Translations under genes and position numbers: made by a program | Shown: piece by piece, positions 43,736 to 51,151 of the stretch | Position numbering within the stretch: position 1 is the first letter of the stretch | Layout of the letters: each line of letters starts with the position of its first letter | NCBI RefSeq assembly: GCF_035917235.1 | Contig: NZ_CP108423.1 | Coordinates: forward strand, 558,001 to 622,000 | Length of the DNA: 64,000 bases | From: Streptomyces sp. NBC_01294 | Lineage (GTDB): Bacteria > Actinomycetota > Actinomycetes > Streptomycetales > Streptomycetaceae | Direction of reading: 5' to 3' | Notes under the pieces: generated by a model | Databases searched by the model: none | What the model saw: only the letters and a program-made list of their open reading frames with translations | Told to the model about the DNA's origin: nothing

Positions 43736-44110
43736 TCAGACCTCCAGCTCGGCTTCGATCTTCTTCAACTGATGGCGGGCCATCGCGAGGTTGGCCCGGC
43801 CCTTGTCGAGGGCCAGGTAGAGGAAGAAGCCCGACGACCCGCGGCCCTTCAGCAGCCGGATCAGGTGGTACTGGCTGCCGAGGGTGATGAGGATGTCCTC
43901 GATCTCGTCCTTGAGCCCGAGCATCTCCATCGTGCGGACCTTGGCGCGCACCACGTCCGTGTTGCCCGCGGCGGCGACCGCGAGGTCGAGGTCCTTGCCG
44001 CCGCCGATGGTACCGAGGGCCATGCCGCTGCCGTAGTCGACCAGGGCGGCGCCGATCGCGCCTTCGATGATGGTGGTCGCTTCCTTGAGCGCGGTGTCCA
44101 CGTTGACCAT
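43736..44110 (-). CDS. Roadblock/LC7-type protein
   Basis: The 124-residue single-domain protein has the Roadblock-like fold: a helix (VDTALKEATTIIEGAIGAA), strands LVDYGSGMALGTIGG, a helix with AVAAAGNTDVVRAKVRTME, strands EDILITLGSQYHLIRLLKG and FFLYLALDKGRANLAMARHQ. Roadblock proteins act as regulatory partners of small GTPases or as dimeric scaffolds. It is the last gene of a cluster of three such genes and a DUF4388-like gene. AGAAGAGGAAC precedes the ATG. Confidence 0.85.
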   Translation of the reverse strand: MVNVDTALKEATTIIEGAIGAALVDYGSGMALGTIGGGKDLDLAVAAAGNTDVVRAKVRTMEMLGLKDEIEDILITLGSQYHLIRLLKGRGSSGFFLYLALDKGRANLAMARHQLKKIEAELEV

Positions 44111-44180
44111 GAGAGGTTCCTCTTCTCGTTTCGGTGTGCCAGTGGTGACTGGCTGTAGTCGTTGTTGTGGATGCGGATGC

Positions 44181-44216
44181 AGTCGTGGATGTCGATGTAG
44201 TCGTGGATGTCGATGG
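44181..44216. repeat. 18-bp direct repeat in the leader of the last Roadblock gene
   Basis: AGTCGTGGATGTCGATGT occurs twice in tandem (second copy with one change), with a degenerate copy before it. It lies between two genes of the Roadblock cluster. Confidence 0.7.
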
Positions 44217-44241
44217 GGCGTGGTGCGGGCTCGTCCGCGGA

Positions 44242-44661
44242 TCACCCGGGCGGGGCGATGGAGCCCCGCCTCCCGAGGGTGTGGTCGATCAGTTCGGCTA
44301 TCCGGACGCTGGAGCGCCGGGCCTCCAGGTGGAGGCGCCCGACGTTGACGCGCGGCTCCGCCGTCAGGGTGAGGACGGCCGCCAGGCCCGCCGCGTAGGT
44401 GGCCACGTACCCGTCCTCGCCGCGTACGAGCAGTTCGCGGAAGGCTCCCTGGCCGGTGGTGTCGCTGAGCCGCTGGGCCACTCCGAGCGCGGCTGCGGTC
44501 AGTGCCGCGATGGACTCGGCCTCGGCGGCCGCGCTGTCCTGGGCGAGGACGAAGCCGTCGGCGCTCGCGGCGAGGGCGCCGGTGAGCTGGGGTACTCGGG
44601 CCCTCAGCCTGCGGAGTTCGGCGAGTATCTCGGCCTCCGCCTCGGGGGGCACCGTGCTCAT
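44242..44661 (-). CDS. Roadblock/LC7-domain protein
   Basis: The 139-residue protein begins with a helical stretch (EAEILAELRRLRARVPQLTG) and has the Roadblock core ALAASADGFVLAQDSAAAEA, ESIAALTAAALGVAQRLSD, FRELLVRGEDGYVATYAAG and AAVLTLTAEPRVNVGRLHLE. This is the layout of CvnB/MglB-type proteins. In conservons such a protein accompanies a sensor, a DUF742 protein and a GTPase; none of those are here. It is likely co-transcribed with the DUF4388-like gene upstream (71 bp gap). Confidence 0.87.
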   Translation of the reverse strand: MSTVPPEAEAEILAELRRLRARVPQLTGALAASADGFVLAQDSAAAEAESIAALTAAALGVAQRLSDTTGQGAFRELLVRGEDGYVATYAAGLAAVLTLTAEPRVNVGRLHLEARRSSVRIAELIDHTLGRRGSIAPPG

Positions 44662-44732
44662 GTCGGCCTTTCTCCTTTCGGGCTGCCTCCGCTCGGAGCG
44701 GTCGGCGCGCAGGGCCGGTCGCAGCGGGAGCC

Positions 44733-45524
44733 TCACAGGCTTGCCTCCAGTGCGTCGCGTAACCGGCGGAGCAGCGCCACGTCCGGGGATTGGTCCTGGG
44801 TCATCCAGTCGGGCAGGGGTGCCGCGGCCGGTGGCGGCGGCGGGGTGAGCGGCGTCTCGACCAGCCCGGCCGCCGCGAGGCGCCGTACGTCGAGCAGGGT
44901 GTGGAAGGCGGGCCGGCCCAGCACCCACGCGAGGTCCGCCGGGGTGCGCACGCCGTCGGCCTGGCCCAGCAGGATCCGCTGCCGGGCGGTGACCGTCTGG
45001 CCGGGGGCGGCCGCCCGCGGCACCACGGGGGCGGTGTCGAGCAGCGGGTACGGCCAGACCGCGTCGAGCAGTTCCCGGCGGCGCTGGGTCTCCCGCTCGA
45101 CGGCGGCCGCCGGAACGGAGCGGACGGAGCCGATCCAGTGGGTGGCCCCGCGGCGGAACCGGGAGGGCCCGGTGCCCGGGGACAGGGCGAAGAAGGCGGC
45201 GTCGAAGATGGCGGCGAGATGGCAGATCTCCAGTTCCCCGCCGGCGAGCCCGCCGCTGTCGACGAGGAAGCGGGCGACCTGGCGGCGGGCACCGGCCCGG
45301 TCCACGGCTTCGCGCCAGCGTTCGGGGGCCAAGCCGCCGCCGGTGGTGAGCAGGACGTCGAGGCCGGGGGTCGCCGGGCTCTCCGCGTGGACTATGCGGC
45401 CGTCCTCCAGGAAGAGGGTGCCGCGGTCACGGAGCAGGGCGCCGGTGGCGCGTTCCGCGGCGAGCCGGGTGAGGAGGGGCGAGACGGCGGCGAAGGCGTG
45501 CGGAGCCGTGGCCTGGGTGGTCAC
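44733..45524 (-). CDS. DUF4388/PATAN-like protein of the Roadblock cluster (TTA codon)
   Basis: The 263-residue protein has an N-terminal DUF4388-like segment (ATGALLRDRGTLFLEDGRIV, HAESPATPGLDVLLTT) typical of PATAN/response-regulator-associated domains. A helical middle follows. The C-terminal winged-helix-like part has RQRILLGQADGVRTPADLAW and FHTLLDVRRLAAAGLVE. The start is GTG at 45524, overlapping the stop of the preceding Roadblock-like gene by 4 bp (GTGA). A TTA codon lies nine codons before the end (44760-44762), so full translation should need the bldA tRNA. Function is inferred only as signalling. Confidence 0.75.
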   Translation of the reverse strand: MTTQATAPHAFAAVSPLLTRLAAERATGALLRDRGTLFLEDGRIVHAESPATPGLDVLLTTGGGLAPERWREAVDRAGARRQVARFLVDSGGLAGGELEICHLAAIFDAAFFALSPGTGPSRFRRGATHWIGSVRSVPAAAVERETQRRRELLDAVWPYPLLDTAPVVPRAAAPGQTVTARQRILLGQADGVRTPADLAWVLGRPAFHTLLDVRRLAAAGLVETPLTPPPPPAAAPLPDWMTQDQSPDVALLRRLRDALEASL

Positions 45525-45961
45525 CTGAGGACCAGCCCCTCTGCCAGGGCGCGGAGTCTGTGACGTGCGAGGGCGAGGTTGCCGTCGGTGCGGTCGAGCC
45601 ACAGGTGCAGGAAGACGCTGCTGTCGAAGCTCGTCTCGACGAAGCGCAGGACGTGGTAGCCGGTCCGGGTGGTGACGATCAGGTCCTCGACGGGAGGGCC
45701 GGCCGCCTGGCCGGCGGACGAACCGGCGGAGGGGACGGCTCCGCCTCCGTGTGCCGGAGCGGACTCCGACGGGGCGAAGGACTCGTACTCGGCGGCCGCC
45801 CGGGCCAGCTCGGCGGTCTCGGCCGCGGTGGTCTCGTGGTCGCCCACGGGCGAGTCCCCGGCGGTGCCGAGGGCCAGTCCGCTGCTCCAGTCGACCAGCG
45901 CGGCCCCCCGCGCACCAGGCAGGGCCATGGCTTCGAGCAGGCATTCGTCGATCCCGGGCAC
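45521..45961 (-). CDS. Roadblock-like protein, first of the operon
   Basis: The 146-residue protein starts at GTG 45961, chosen because GGGAGGGGAG lies six bases upstream; a GTG at 45997 is open but unsupported. The sequence has a Roadblock-like pattern: DECLLEAMALPGARGAALVD, SSGLALGTAGDSPVGD, an Ala/Ser/Gly-rich insertion (about 70-98), VEDLIVTTRTGYHVLRFVE, VFLHLWLDRTDGNLALARHR. The ending resembles the last gene of the cluster, so the two are paralogues with an insertion in this one. Confidence 0.8.
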   Translation of the reverse strand: MPGIDECLLEAMALPGARGAALVDWSSGLALGTAGDSPVGDHETTAAETAELARAAAEYESFAPSESAPAHGGGAVPSAGSSAGQAAGPPVEDLIVTTRTGYHVLRFVETSFDSSVFLHLWLDRTDGNLALARHRLRALAEGLVLR

Positions 45962-46055
45962 GCGGGCTCCCCTCCCGGCCGGACGTGCTGGGTGCACGGT
46001 CGTACGGCGCGACAGGAGGGAACTTACTCAACTTCCGCAGGGCGAAAGGGCGTTC

Positions 46056-46080
46056 TGGCATTTTCCGCTGGAACATGCCA
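46056..46080. promoter_or_regulatory. 25-bp dyad upstream of the Roadblock operon
   Basis: TGGCAT (46056-46061) and ATGCCA (46075-46080) are perfect inverted arms, and inside them TTCC-GCT-GGAA is a second dyad on the same centre. It lies about 95 bp before the start of the Roadblock operon and downstream of the small HTH gene, so it may be that protein's operator. Confidence 0.5.
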
Positions 46081-46121
46081 AGAAGCGAGTAAGACCTTGG
46101 CCGGAACGCGTCGCTATTTGA

Positions 46122-46364
46122 TCACGAGGCGAGGGGGAGATCGTCTGCGAGACGGAACGACCCGCCTTCGCGCTGGACATAGCCCTCGTGGCTGAGGGTG
46201 CGCAGCAGGTGGTAGACAGTGGGCAGCGGGATCCCGGTGACCCGGGCGAGCCGTTTCGCCGTCGCCCCGCCTTCCGCGTACATCGCTTCCACGAGGCGCA
46301 GCGCGCGCTGCACGGAACCGATCAGGGTGGGTGTGCTGTCCTTCTGACTGTGGTCGGTGCCCAT
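46122..46364 (-). CDS. IclR-type winged-helix protein lacking an effector domain
   Basis: The 80-residue protein consists only of the IclR N-terminal HTH: TPTLIGSVQRALRLVEAMYA, GGATAKRLARVTGIPLPTVY, HLLRTLSHEGYVQREGGSFR. IclR proteins normally have another about 180 residues for ligand binding, absent here. AGGGGGAG precedes the ATG. It is upstream of and on the same strand as the Roadblock operon, 160 bp away, and probably regulates it. Confidence 0.85.
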   Translation of the reverse strand: MGTDHSQKDSTPTLIGSVQRALRLVEAMYAEGGATAKRLARVTGIPLPTVYHLLRTLSHEGYVQREGGSFRLADDLPLAS

Positions 46365-46573
46365 GGTTACTCCCCCTGCTCCGGTACGAGGCCTGGCAAA
46401 CCCATCAAAGTCCCTCACCGGCCGCAAAACCAGCTGACTCGCGTAAACCTGAGCATAAGATCACCGGATCCCGGCCCTGTGGGCGAAAAATGCCGGGGGC
46501 GCCCGGAGTTGGCTCGGTGCCCGTCCGGAACCGGTCAGGAGCCGGCTGCGGAGCACGCGCACGGACCGCTCCG

Positions 46574-47194
46574 CTATCGCGTGCACGTCACGTACGCCGG
46601 GAGCGGGGCGTCCTCGATCAGGTGCCGCGGCAGGGCCAGCCCGAAGCGGTGCTCCAGGACGGCGAGGGTGTCGCGGTCGCGGCACTCGTACGGTTCCCCG
46701 TCGGGGCGGATGCTCGTGCCGTCCGGGGCGAGGATCTTGGCCGCCAGCAGCTCCGGAAGAAGGAAGTCCGGCTGATGGCCGCCGCGCCAGCATTCCTCGC
46801 CGAGGCCGAAGCAGCACACCAGTTCGCCGTCCCGGGCGTACGCGAACTGCTTGGGCGGGTGGTCGGGCTGGGGGTCGAGGTGGACGGCCTCGACGCCGCC
46901 CCGGGAGACCTCGGCCAGCCGTTCCCCTCCGGCCGGCAGACCGTGCTCGACGGCGAAGGACCAGCCTCCCCAGCTGCCGACCCGGGCCACGCCGTCGCCG
47001 TCCACGGTGTCCGCGACCATGCTCCAGGCGGCCGGGGCGGACAGCGGTCCGGGCCGGACTCCCGGCACGGCTCCGAGCCGCGCGGCGAGCTCCTCGGGGC
47101 CGATGCCCCGGGCGAAGGTCAGTCCGACGAACCACGCGTCCCAGTCGGCCAGCCACTGGATCCCGCCGGGCCCGCCCTCGGTGATGTACGCCAT
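46574..47194 (-). CDS. DUF6461-like hypothetical protein
   Basis: The 206-residue protein has a tryptophan-rich N-terminus (GGIQWLADWDAWFVGLTFAR), a two-layer-like middle (VADTVDGDGVARVGSWGGWS, FAVEHGLPAGGERLAEVSRG) and a SUKH/SMI1-reminiscent ending with FAYARDGELVCCFGLGEECW. It ends CTR after an Arg/Leu helix. No function is assigned; the resemblance to DUF6461 is from memory and needs a search. Confidence 0.72.
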   Translation of the reverse strand: MAYITEGGPGGIQWLADWDAWFVGLTFARGIGPEELAARLGAVPGVRPGPLSAPAAWSMVADTVDGDGVARVGSWGGWSFAVEHGLPAGGERLAEVSRGGVEAVHLDPQPDHPPKQFAYARDGELVCCFGLGEECWRGGHQPDFLLPELLAAKILAPDGTSIRPDGEPYECRDRDTLAVLEHRFGLALPRHLIEDAPLPAYVTCTR

Positions 47195-47250
47195 GTCTGC
47201 ACTCCCCACGGTTTCCCCGCGATGCCGGTGCTCCCCCACCGGCACGATAG

Positions 47251-47814
47251 TCAGTCCGCGGACCCCTGCGGGAGGAGGCGCTCGACCATCGTCTCGATGA
47301 GCCCCTCCACCGGGTGGCCGGTCAGCGTCGCGGGCGCGGTCAGGTCGTCCACGATCAGCCCCAGCATCGCGAGGTACAGCAGGACCACGCCCTGCCGGTC
47401 CCCGGGCAGTCCGGACTCCAGGTGCCAGGCGACGTTCGCCTCCAGCTCGGCGCTCTGGAAACCGGCGAGCTCCGCCTGGAGTTCGGGGCGCCGGGTGCCC
47501 TCCAGCCGCAGCTCCAGCATCGCGATGTGCACGCTGCGTTCGCGCCGCATCCGGTCCACGAGCTGACCGAGCAGCACCTTGGTGTCCAGCGGGCCGGTCA
47601 GGTCCGCCGGGTCCGGGACCAGGCGCTCCCGGGTGCGGTGCAGGATCTGTACGAGCAGCTGGGCCCGGTTGGCGAAGTAGTTCGAGGCGGTGCCCGTCGG
47701 CACTCCCGCCTCCGCGTCCACCGCGCGCAGCGTCAGGCCGCGCGAGCCCTCGCGCGCCAGGACTTCGATGGCGGCGTCGAGCAGCGCGGCGCGGCGCTGT
47801 GGGTTCTGGCGCAT
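47251..47814 (-). CDS. TetR-family regulator
   Basis: The 187-residue protein has a TetR HTH (LLDAAIEVLAREGSRGLTLR, AVDAEAGVPTGTASNYFANR) and a C-terminal ligand/dimer domain (VGVVLLYLAMLGLIVDDL type helices). Start ATG 47814 places the HTH at the N-terminus. It lies next to a PucR regulator gene across a 16-bp palindrome that is the probable operator. The regulated compound is not known. Confidence 0.88.
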   Translation of the reverse strand: MRQNPQRRAALLDAAIEVLAREGSRGLTLRAVDAEAGVPTGTASNYFANRAQLLVQILHRTRERLVPDPADLTGPLDTKVLLGQLVDRMRRERSVHIAMLELRLEGTRRPELQAELAGFQSAELEANVAWHLESGLPGDRQGVVLLYLAMLGLIVDDLTAPATLTGHPVEGLIETMVERLLPQGSAD

Positions 47815-47851
47815 GGCGGGTCCTCGGGGTGGGTGCGGCACGCGATGTGAT

Positions 47852-47867
47852 CACTGCACGTGCAGTG
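47852..47867. promoter_or_regulatory. Probable TetR operator
   Basis: CACTGCACGTGCAGTG is a perfect 16-bp palindrome, 38 bp upstream of the TetR ATG and about 110 bp before the divergent PucR ATG. It is typical of TetR autoregulation. Confidence 0.7.
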
Positions 47868-47976
47868 CTTCGCACACGGTAGCGGACGCACCCGGTCCGG
47901 GCCCGCCCGCCGATCCCCCGCCGATCCCCCTCCGCCCCCTCCCCACCGGCCCCTCCCCCGTGTCAGGCTGCGGGTC

Positions 47977-49242
47977 ATGGAGCGGATCATCGAGGAGATA
48001 CGCGAGGACCTGTCCCGCCGGATCGCCGTGGCGGCGGACCGGCTCGCCGACCGGACGCTGACCGAGGACCCCGCCTACGCCGCCCTGCTCGGCCGGGCCG
48101 AGCTGCGCGAGCGGATCCACCACAACCTCCGCCAGGCCGTCGACGGCCTGGTCCGCAGCTCCCGCGGCCTCCCCGTGGAGCTCGCCGACGCCCGGGCCAC
48201 CGGCACGCTCCGGGCCGAACAGGGGCTGCCGCTCACCTCCCTGCTGCGCACCTACCGCCACGGCGGCCGGCTGCTCTGGCACACCCTCACCGAGGCCGTG
48301 GCCGCGCACGACCGGGCGGCGCTGCCCCGGCTGCTGCCGAGCGCGACCGTGTTGTGGGACGTGCTGGACCAGATGACGGACGCCGTCACGGAGTCGTACC
48401 GCCGCACGGAGGCCGCGCACACCGACCGCGACCGGGAGCGCCGCGCGGCCCTGTTGGACGTCCTGCTGGACGGCGCGGCCGCCACGGACGGGCCGACGGC
48501 CTCGGAGGCCGCCGACCGGCTCGGCCTGCCCGAACGCGGCCGCTTCGCGGTGATCGTGGCGGCCTCCGGCGGCTCCGGCACGACCACCGGCCCGCCCGAG
48601 CGACCGGGCGCCCCGTCCGCTCCGCGCGTGCTGTGGCGGATCCGCGCCGACGGGGAGACCGGCCTGGTGGAGCTGGGACACCATCCGCTGGAGTCCGTAC
48701 GGGACCTGCTCGCGCCGCTCGGGGTGCGCGCCGGGGTCAGCCCGGTCGTCGGGGCCCCGGCCGAGCTGGCCGGGGCGCACCGGCTGGCCGCCCTGGCCCT
48801 GCGCACCGCCCCCGAGTCCGGCGGCCCGAGCACCGCGCTGCTGGACGAACGGCTGCCCGCGGCGCTGGTCGCGGCCCAGGCCGAACTGGCGGGCCGGCTG
48901 CGCCAGGTGGTGCTGGGCCCGGTGCTCGCGCTGCCCGCGGAGGACCGGCGGACGCTGCTGACCACCCTGGGCACCTGGCTGACCTGCCAGGGCTCGACGA
49001 CGTACGCCGCGCAGCGGCTGTACTGCCACCGCAACACCGTCTCCAACCGGTTGCGCCGCCTGGAGCAGCTCACCGGCCGCTCCCTCTCCGACCCGCGGCA
49101 CGTGGTGGAACTGGCGCTGGCGCACGCGGCGGTGCTCCAGCGGGGCGCCGCGCAGCCGGCTACCCGTCCTGCCGCGCCGGCTCCGCGGGCTTCGCCGACT
49201 CCAGCAGGTACGGCACGTCGATCACCGCGACGCCCGGCGTGA
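47977..49242 (+). CDS. PucR-family transcriptional regulator
   Basis: The 421-residue protein has an N-terminal helical sensing region (RIIEEIREDLSRRIAVAADR, AALLGRAELRERIHHNLRQA, LPLTSLLRTYRHGGRLLWHT), a GGDEF-like middle region and a C-terminal PucR HTH_30 (TYAAQRLYCHRNTVSNRLRR). PucR/CdaR proteins respond to purine-type or sugar-acid ligands. The basic Ala/Pro tail runs past the HTH; its final about 80 bp overlap the 3' end of the convergent transporter gene. ATG 47977 is chosen at the start of the helical domain. Confidence 0.85.
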   Translation: MERIIEEIREDLSRRIAVAADRLADRTLTEDPAYAALLGRAELRERIHHNLRQAVDGLVRSSRGLPVELADARATGTLRAEQGLPLTSLLRTYRHGGRLLWHTLTEAVAAHDRAALPRLLPSATVLWDVLDQMTDAVTESYRRTEAAHTDRDRERRAALLDVLLDGAAATDGPTASEAADRLGLPERGRFAVIVAASGGSGTTTGPPERPGAPSAPRVLWRIRADGETGLVELGHHPLESVRDLLAPLGVRAGVSPVVGAPAELAGAHRLAALALRTAPESGGPSTALLDERLPAALVAAQAELAGRLRQVVLGPVLALPAEDRRTLLTTLGTWLTCQGSTTYAAQRLYCHRNTVSNRLRRLEQLTGRSLSDPRHVVELALAHAAVLQRGAAQPATRPAAPAPRASPTPAGTARRSPRRPA

Positions 49243-51118
49243 ACAGCAGGCGCGCCTTCAGCCGCAGGGCGTTCTGGTTGTGCAGGGGCTGCTCCCACCA
49301 GTGGCCCACGACGAATTCGGGGATCACCACCGACAGCATGTCCGTCGCGGAGTCGGCGGCCAGTTCCTCGATGTGGGCCATGATCGGGCCCACCACCTCG
49401 CGGTAGGGCGAGTGGATGATCTTCAGTGCGAGGCCCGTGTCGTGCTCGGCCCACGTCTCGCGCAGCCGGGTCGCCTCCCCCTCGTCCGCAGCGACGGTCA
49501 CGGCCGTCAGGGTGTCGGGGCGCAGTCCCTGTGCGTAGCCGATGGCCTTGAGCGTGGGGGCGTGCACGGCGGCGACCAGGACCAGGACGTGGTGGCGGGC
49601 CGGCTTGCGCGGGGTGGCGTCGGGGCCGACGGCTACCTGCCGGGCGACCTGGTCGTAGTGGCGGCGCACGCCCTTCATGCCGAGGAAGAGCAGCGGCATG
49701 GCGATGACGACCAGCCAGGCGCCGTGCGTGAACTTGGTGAGCAGGACGATGACCAGGACCAGGGCGGTCAGGGTGGCGCCGACCGCGTTGATGGCGAGCC
49801 TGCGGTGGATGTGGACGCGCTCCGTGCGCGGGGTGCCGGGTGAGGCGAGCTCCCTCCTCCAGTGCCGGACCATGCCGGACTGGGAGAGGGTGAAGGAGAC
49901 GAAGACGCCGATGATGTAGAGCTGGATGAGGCGGGTCAGTTCGGCGTCGAAGGCCACGATGAGGGAGATGGCGGCGAGCGCGAGGAGGACGACGCCGTTG
50001 GAGTAGACGAGCCGGTCGCCGCGGTTGGAGAGCTGGCGGGGTGCGTACCGGTCCCTGGCCAGGATCGAGGCGAGCATCGGGAAGCCGTTGAAGGCGGTGT
50101 TCGCGGCGAGGATCAGCACGCCCGCGGTGACGGCCTGGAGCAGGTAGAAGAGGAAGTGCCAGCTGCCGAAGGTGGCGCGGCCGATCTGGGCGAGGGCGGT
50201 GGAGGTCGCGGTGCCGGGCGGCAGGCCCAGTTCGGTCGGGTCGGCCGCGACGTGCACCTGGTAGGACATGGCGAGGACGGTGATGCCCATGAACATCGTC
50301 ACCGAGAGCACGCCCATCGCGGCGAGCGTGGTCGCCGCGTTCCTGGCCTTGGGCTTGCGGAAGGCGGGGACGCCGTTGCTGATCGCCTCGACGCCGGTGA
50401 GGGCGGTGCAGCCGGAGGCGAAGGCGCGCATCGCGAGGAACACCAGGGCGAGCCCGGTGTAGGTGCCTTCCGCGGTGATCGGCAGGTGGGCGGACTCGGC
50501 GCGGATGGTGTCGCCGGTCCCGATCCGCACGGCGGCGACGGCGAACATGAGGTAGATGACGAGGACGAAGCCGTAGGTGGGGATGGCGAAGACCCGGCCC
50601 GACTCCCGTACGCCGCGCAGGTTCATCAGGGTCAGCAGCACCACGAAGGCGACGGAGAGGGCCACTTCGTGGTCGTTCAGCGCGGGAACGGCGGAGGTGA
50701 TGGCGGAGACGCCGGAGACGACGGAGACCGCGACGGTCATCACGTAGTCGACGAGCAGGGCGCTCGCCGCGGTGAGTGCGGCGGTCTGGCCGAGGTTCTC
50801 CGAACTGACGACGTAGGCGCCGCCCCCGCCGGGGTAGGCGTGGCAGGTCTGCCGGTACGAGGCGATGACCACGACGAGCAGGAAGACGATGGCGGAGGCG
50901 GCGTACCAGGTGAGGTGGAGCAGTGCGACGCCGCCGAGGGCCAGGATCAGCAGGATCTCCTCGGTGGCGTAGGCCACCGAGGAGAGCGGGTCACTGCAGA
51001 AGATCGGCAGGGCGAGTCGTTTGGGCAGCAGGGTCTCGCCCAGCCGCGCGGTGTCGAGGGGTTCGCCGACCAGCACGCGTTTCGCATTGATACGCCTCAT
51101 TTGGGCATGATCATCCAT
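49160..51118 (-). CDS. KimA-like APC-family potassium transporter
   Basis: The 652-residue protein has twelve predicted helices (about 35-460) and a cytoplasmic C-terminal domain. Several stretches closely follow Bacillus KimA (YdaO): DPLSSVAYATEEILLILA, YRQTCHAYPGGGGAYVVS, ENLGQTAALTAASALLVDY, SGCTALTGVEAISNGVPAF and SNGVVLLALAAISLIVAF. KimA imports K+ with H+ and is inhibited by c-di-AMP in Bacillus. The tail (RHHVLVLVAAVHAPTLKAIG, then MLSVVIPEFVVGHWW) is USP-like. Transcribed after a PucR-like regulator gene across 33 bp, leaving no room for a c-di-AMP riboswitch. ATG at 51100 is an alternative. Confidence 0.85.
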   Translation of the reverse strand: MDDHAQMRRINAKRVLVGEPLDTARLGETLLPKRLALPIFCSDPLSSVAYATEEILLILALGGVALLHLTWYAASAIVFLLVVVIASYRQTCHAYPGGGGAYVVSSENLGQTAALTAASALLVDYVMTVAVSVVSGVSAITSAVPALNDHEVALSVAFVVLLTLMNLRGVRESGRVFAIPTYGFVLVIYLMFAVAAVRIGTGDTIRAESAHLPITAEGTYTGLALVFLAMRAFASGCTALTGVEAISNGVPAFRKPKARNAATTLAAMGVLSVTMFMGITVLAMSYQVHVAADPTELGLPPGTATSTALAQIGRATFGSWHFLFYLLQAVTAGVLILAANTAFNGFPMLASILARDRYAPRQLSNRGDRLVYSNGVVLLALAAISLIVAFDAELTRLIQLYIIGVFVSFTLSQSGMVRHWRRELASPGTPRTERVHIHRRLAINAVGATLTALVLVIVLLTKFTHGAWLVVIAMPLLFLGMKGVRRHYDQVARQVAVGPDATPRKPARHHVLVLVAAVHAPTLKAIGYAQGLRPDTLTAVTVAADEGEATRLRETWAEHDTGLALKIIHSPYREVVGPIMAHIEELAADSATDMLSVVIPEFVVGHWWEQPLHNQNALRLKARLLFTPGVAVIDVPYLLESAKPAEPARQDG

Positions 51119-51151
51119 TTCACTCGCCGATCATCCCTTTTGAGGCTTGTG

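Noticed and set aside
43736..44245. A longer form of the last Roadblock protein beginning at 44245
   Set aside because: The extra 45 residues come from a His/Pro-rich reading of an 18-bp DNA repeat, and a proper ribosome binding site precedes ATG 44110.
51119..51151. A c-di-AMP (ydaO) riboswitch before the KimA-like gene
   Set aside because: Only 33 bp separate it from the preceding gene, too short for the aptamer.
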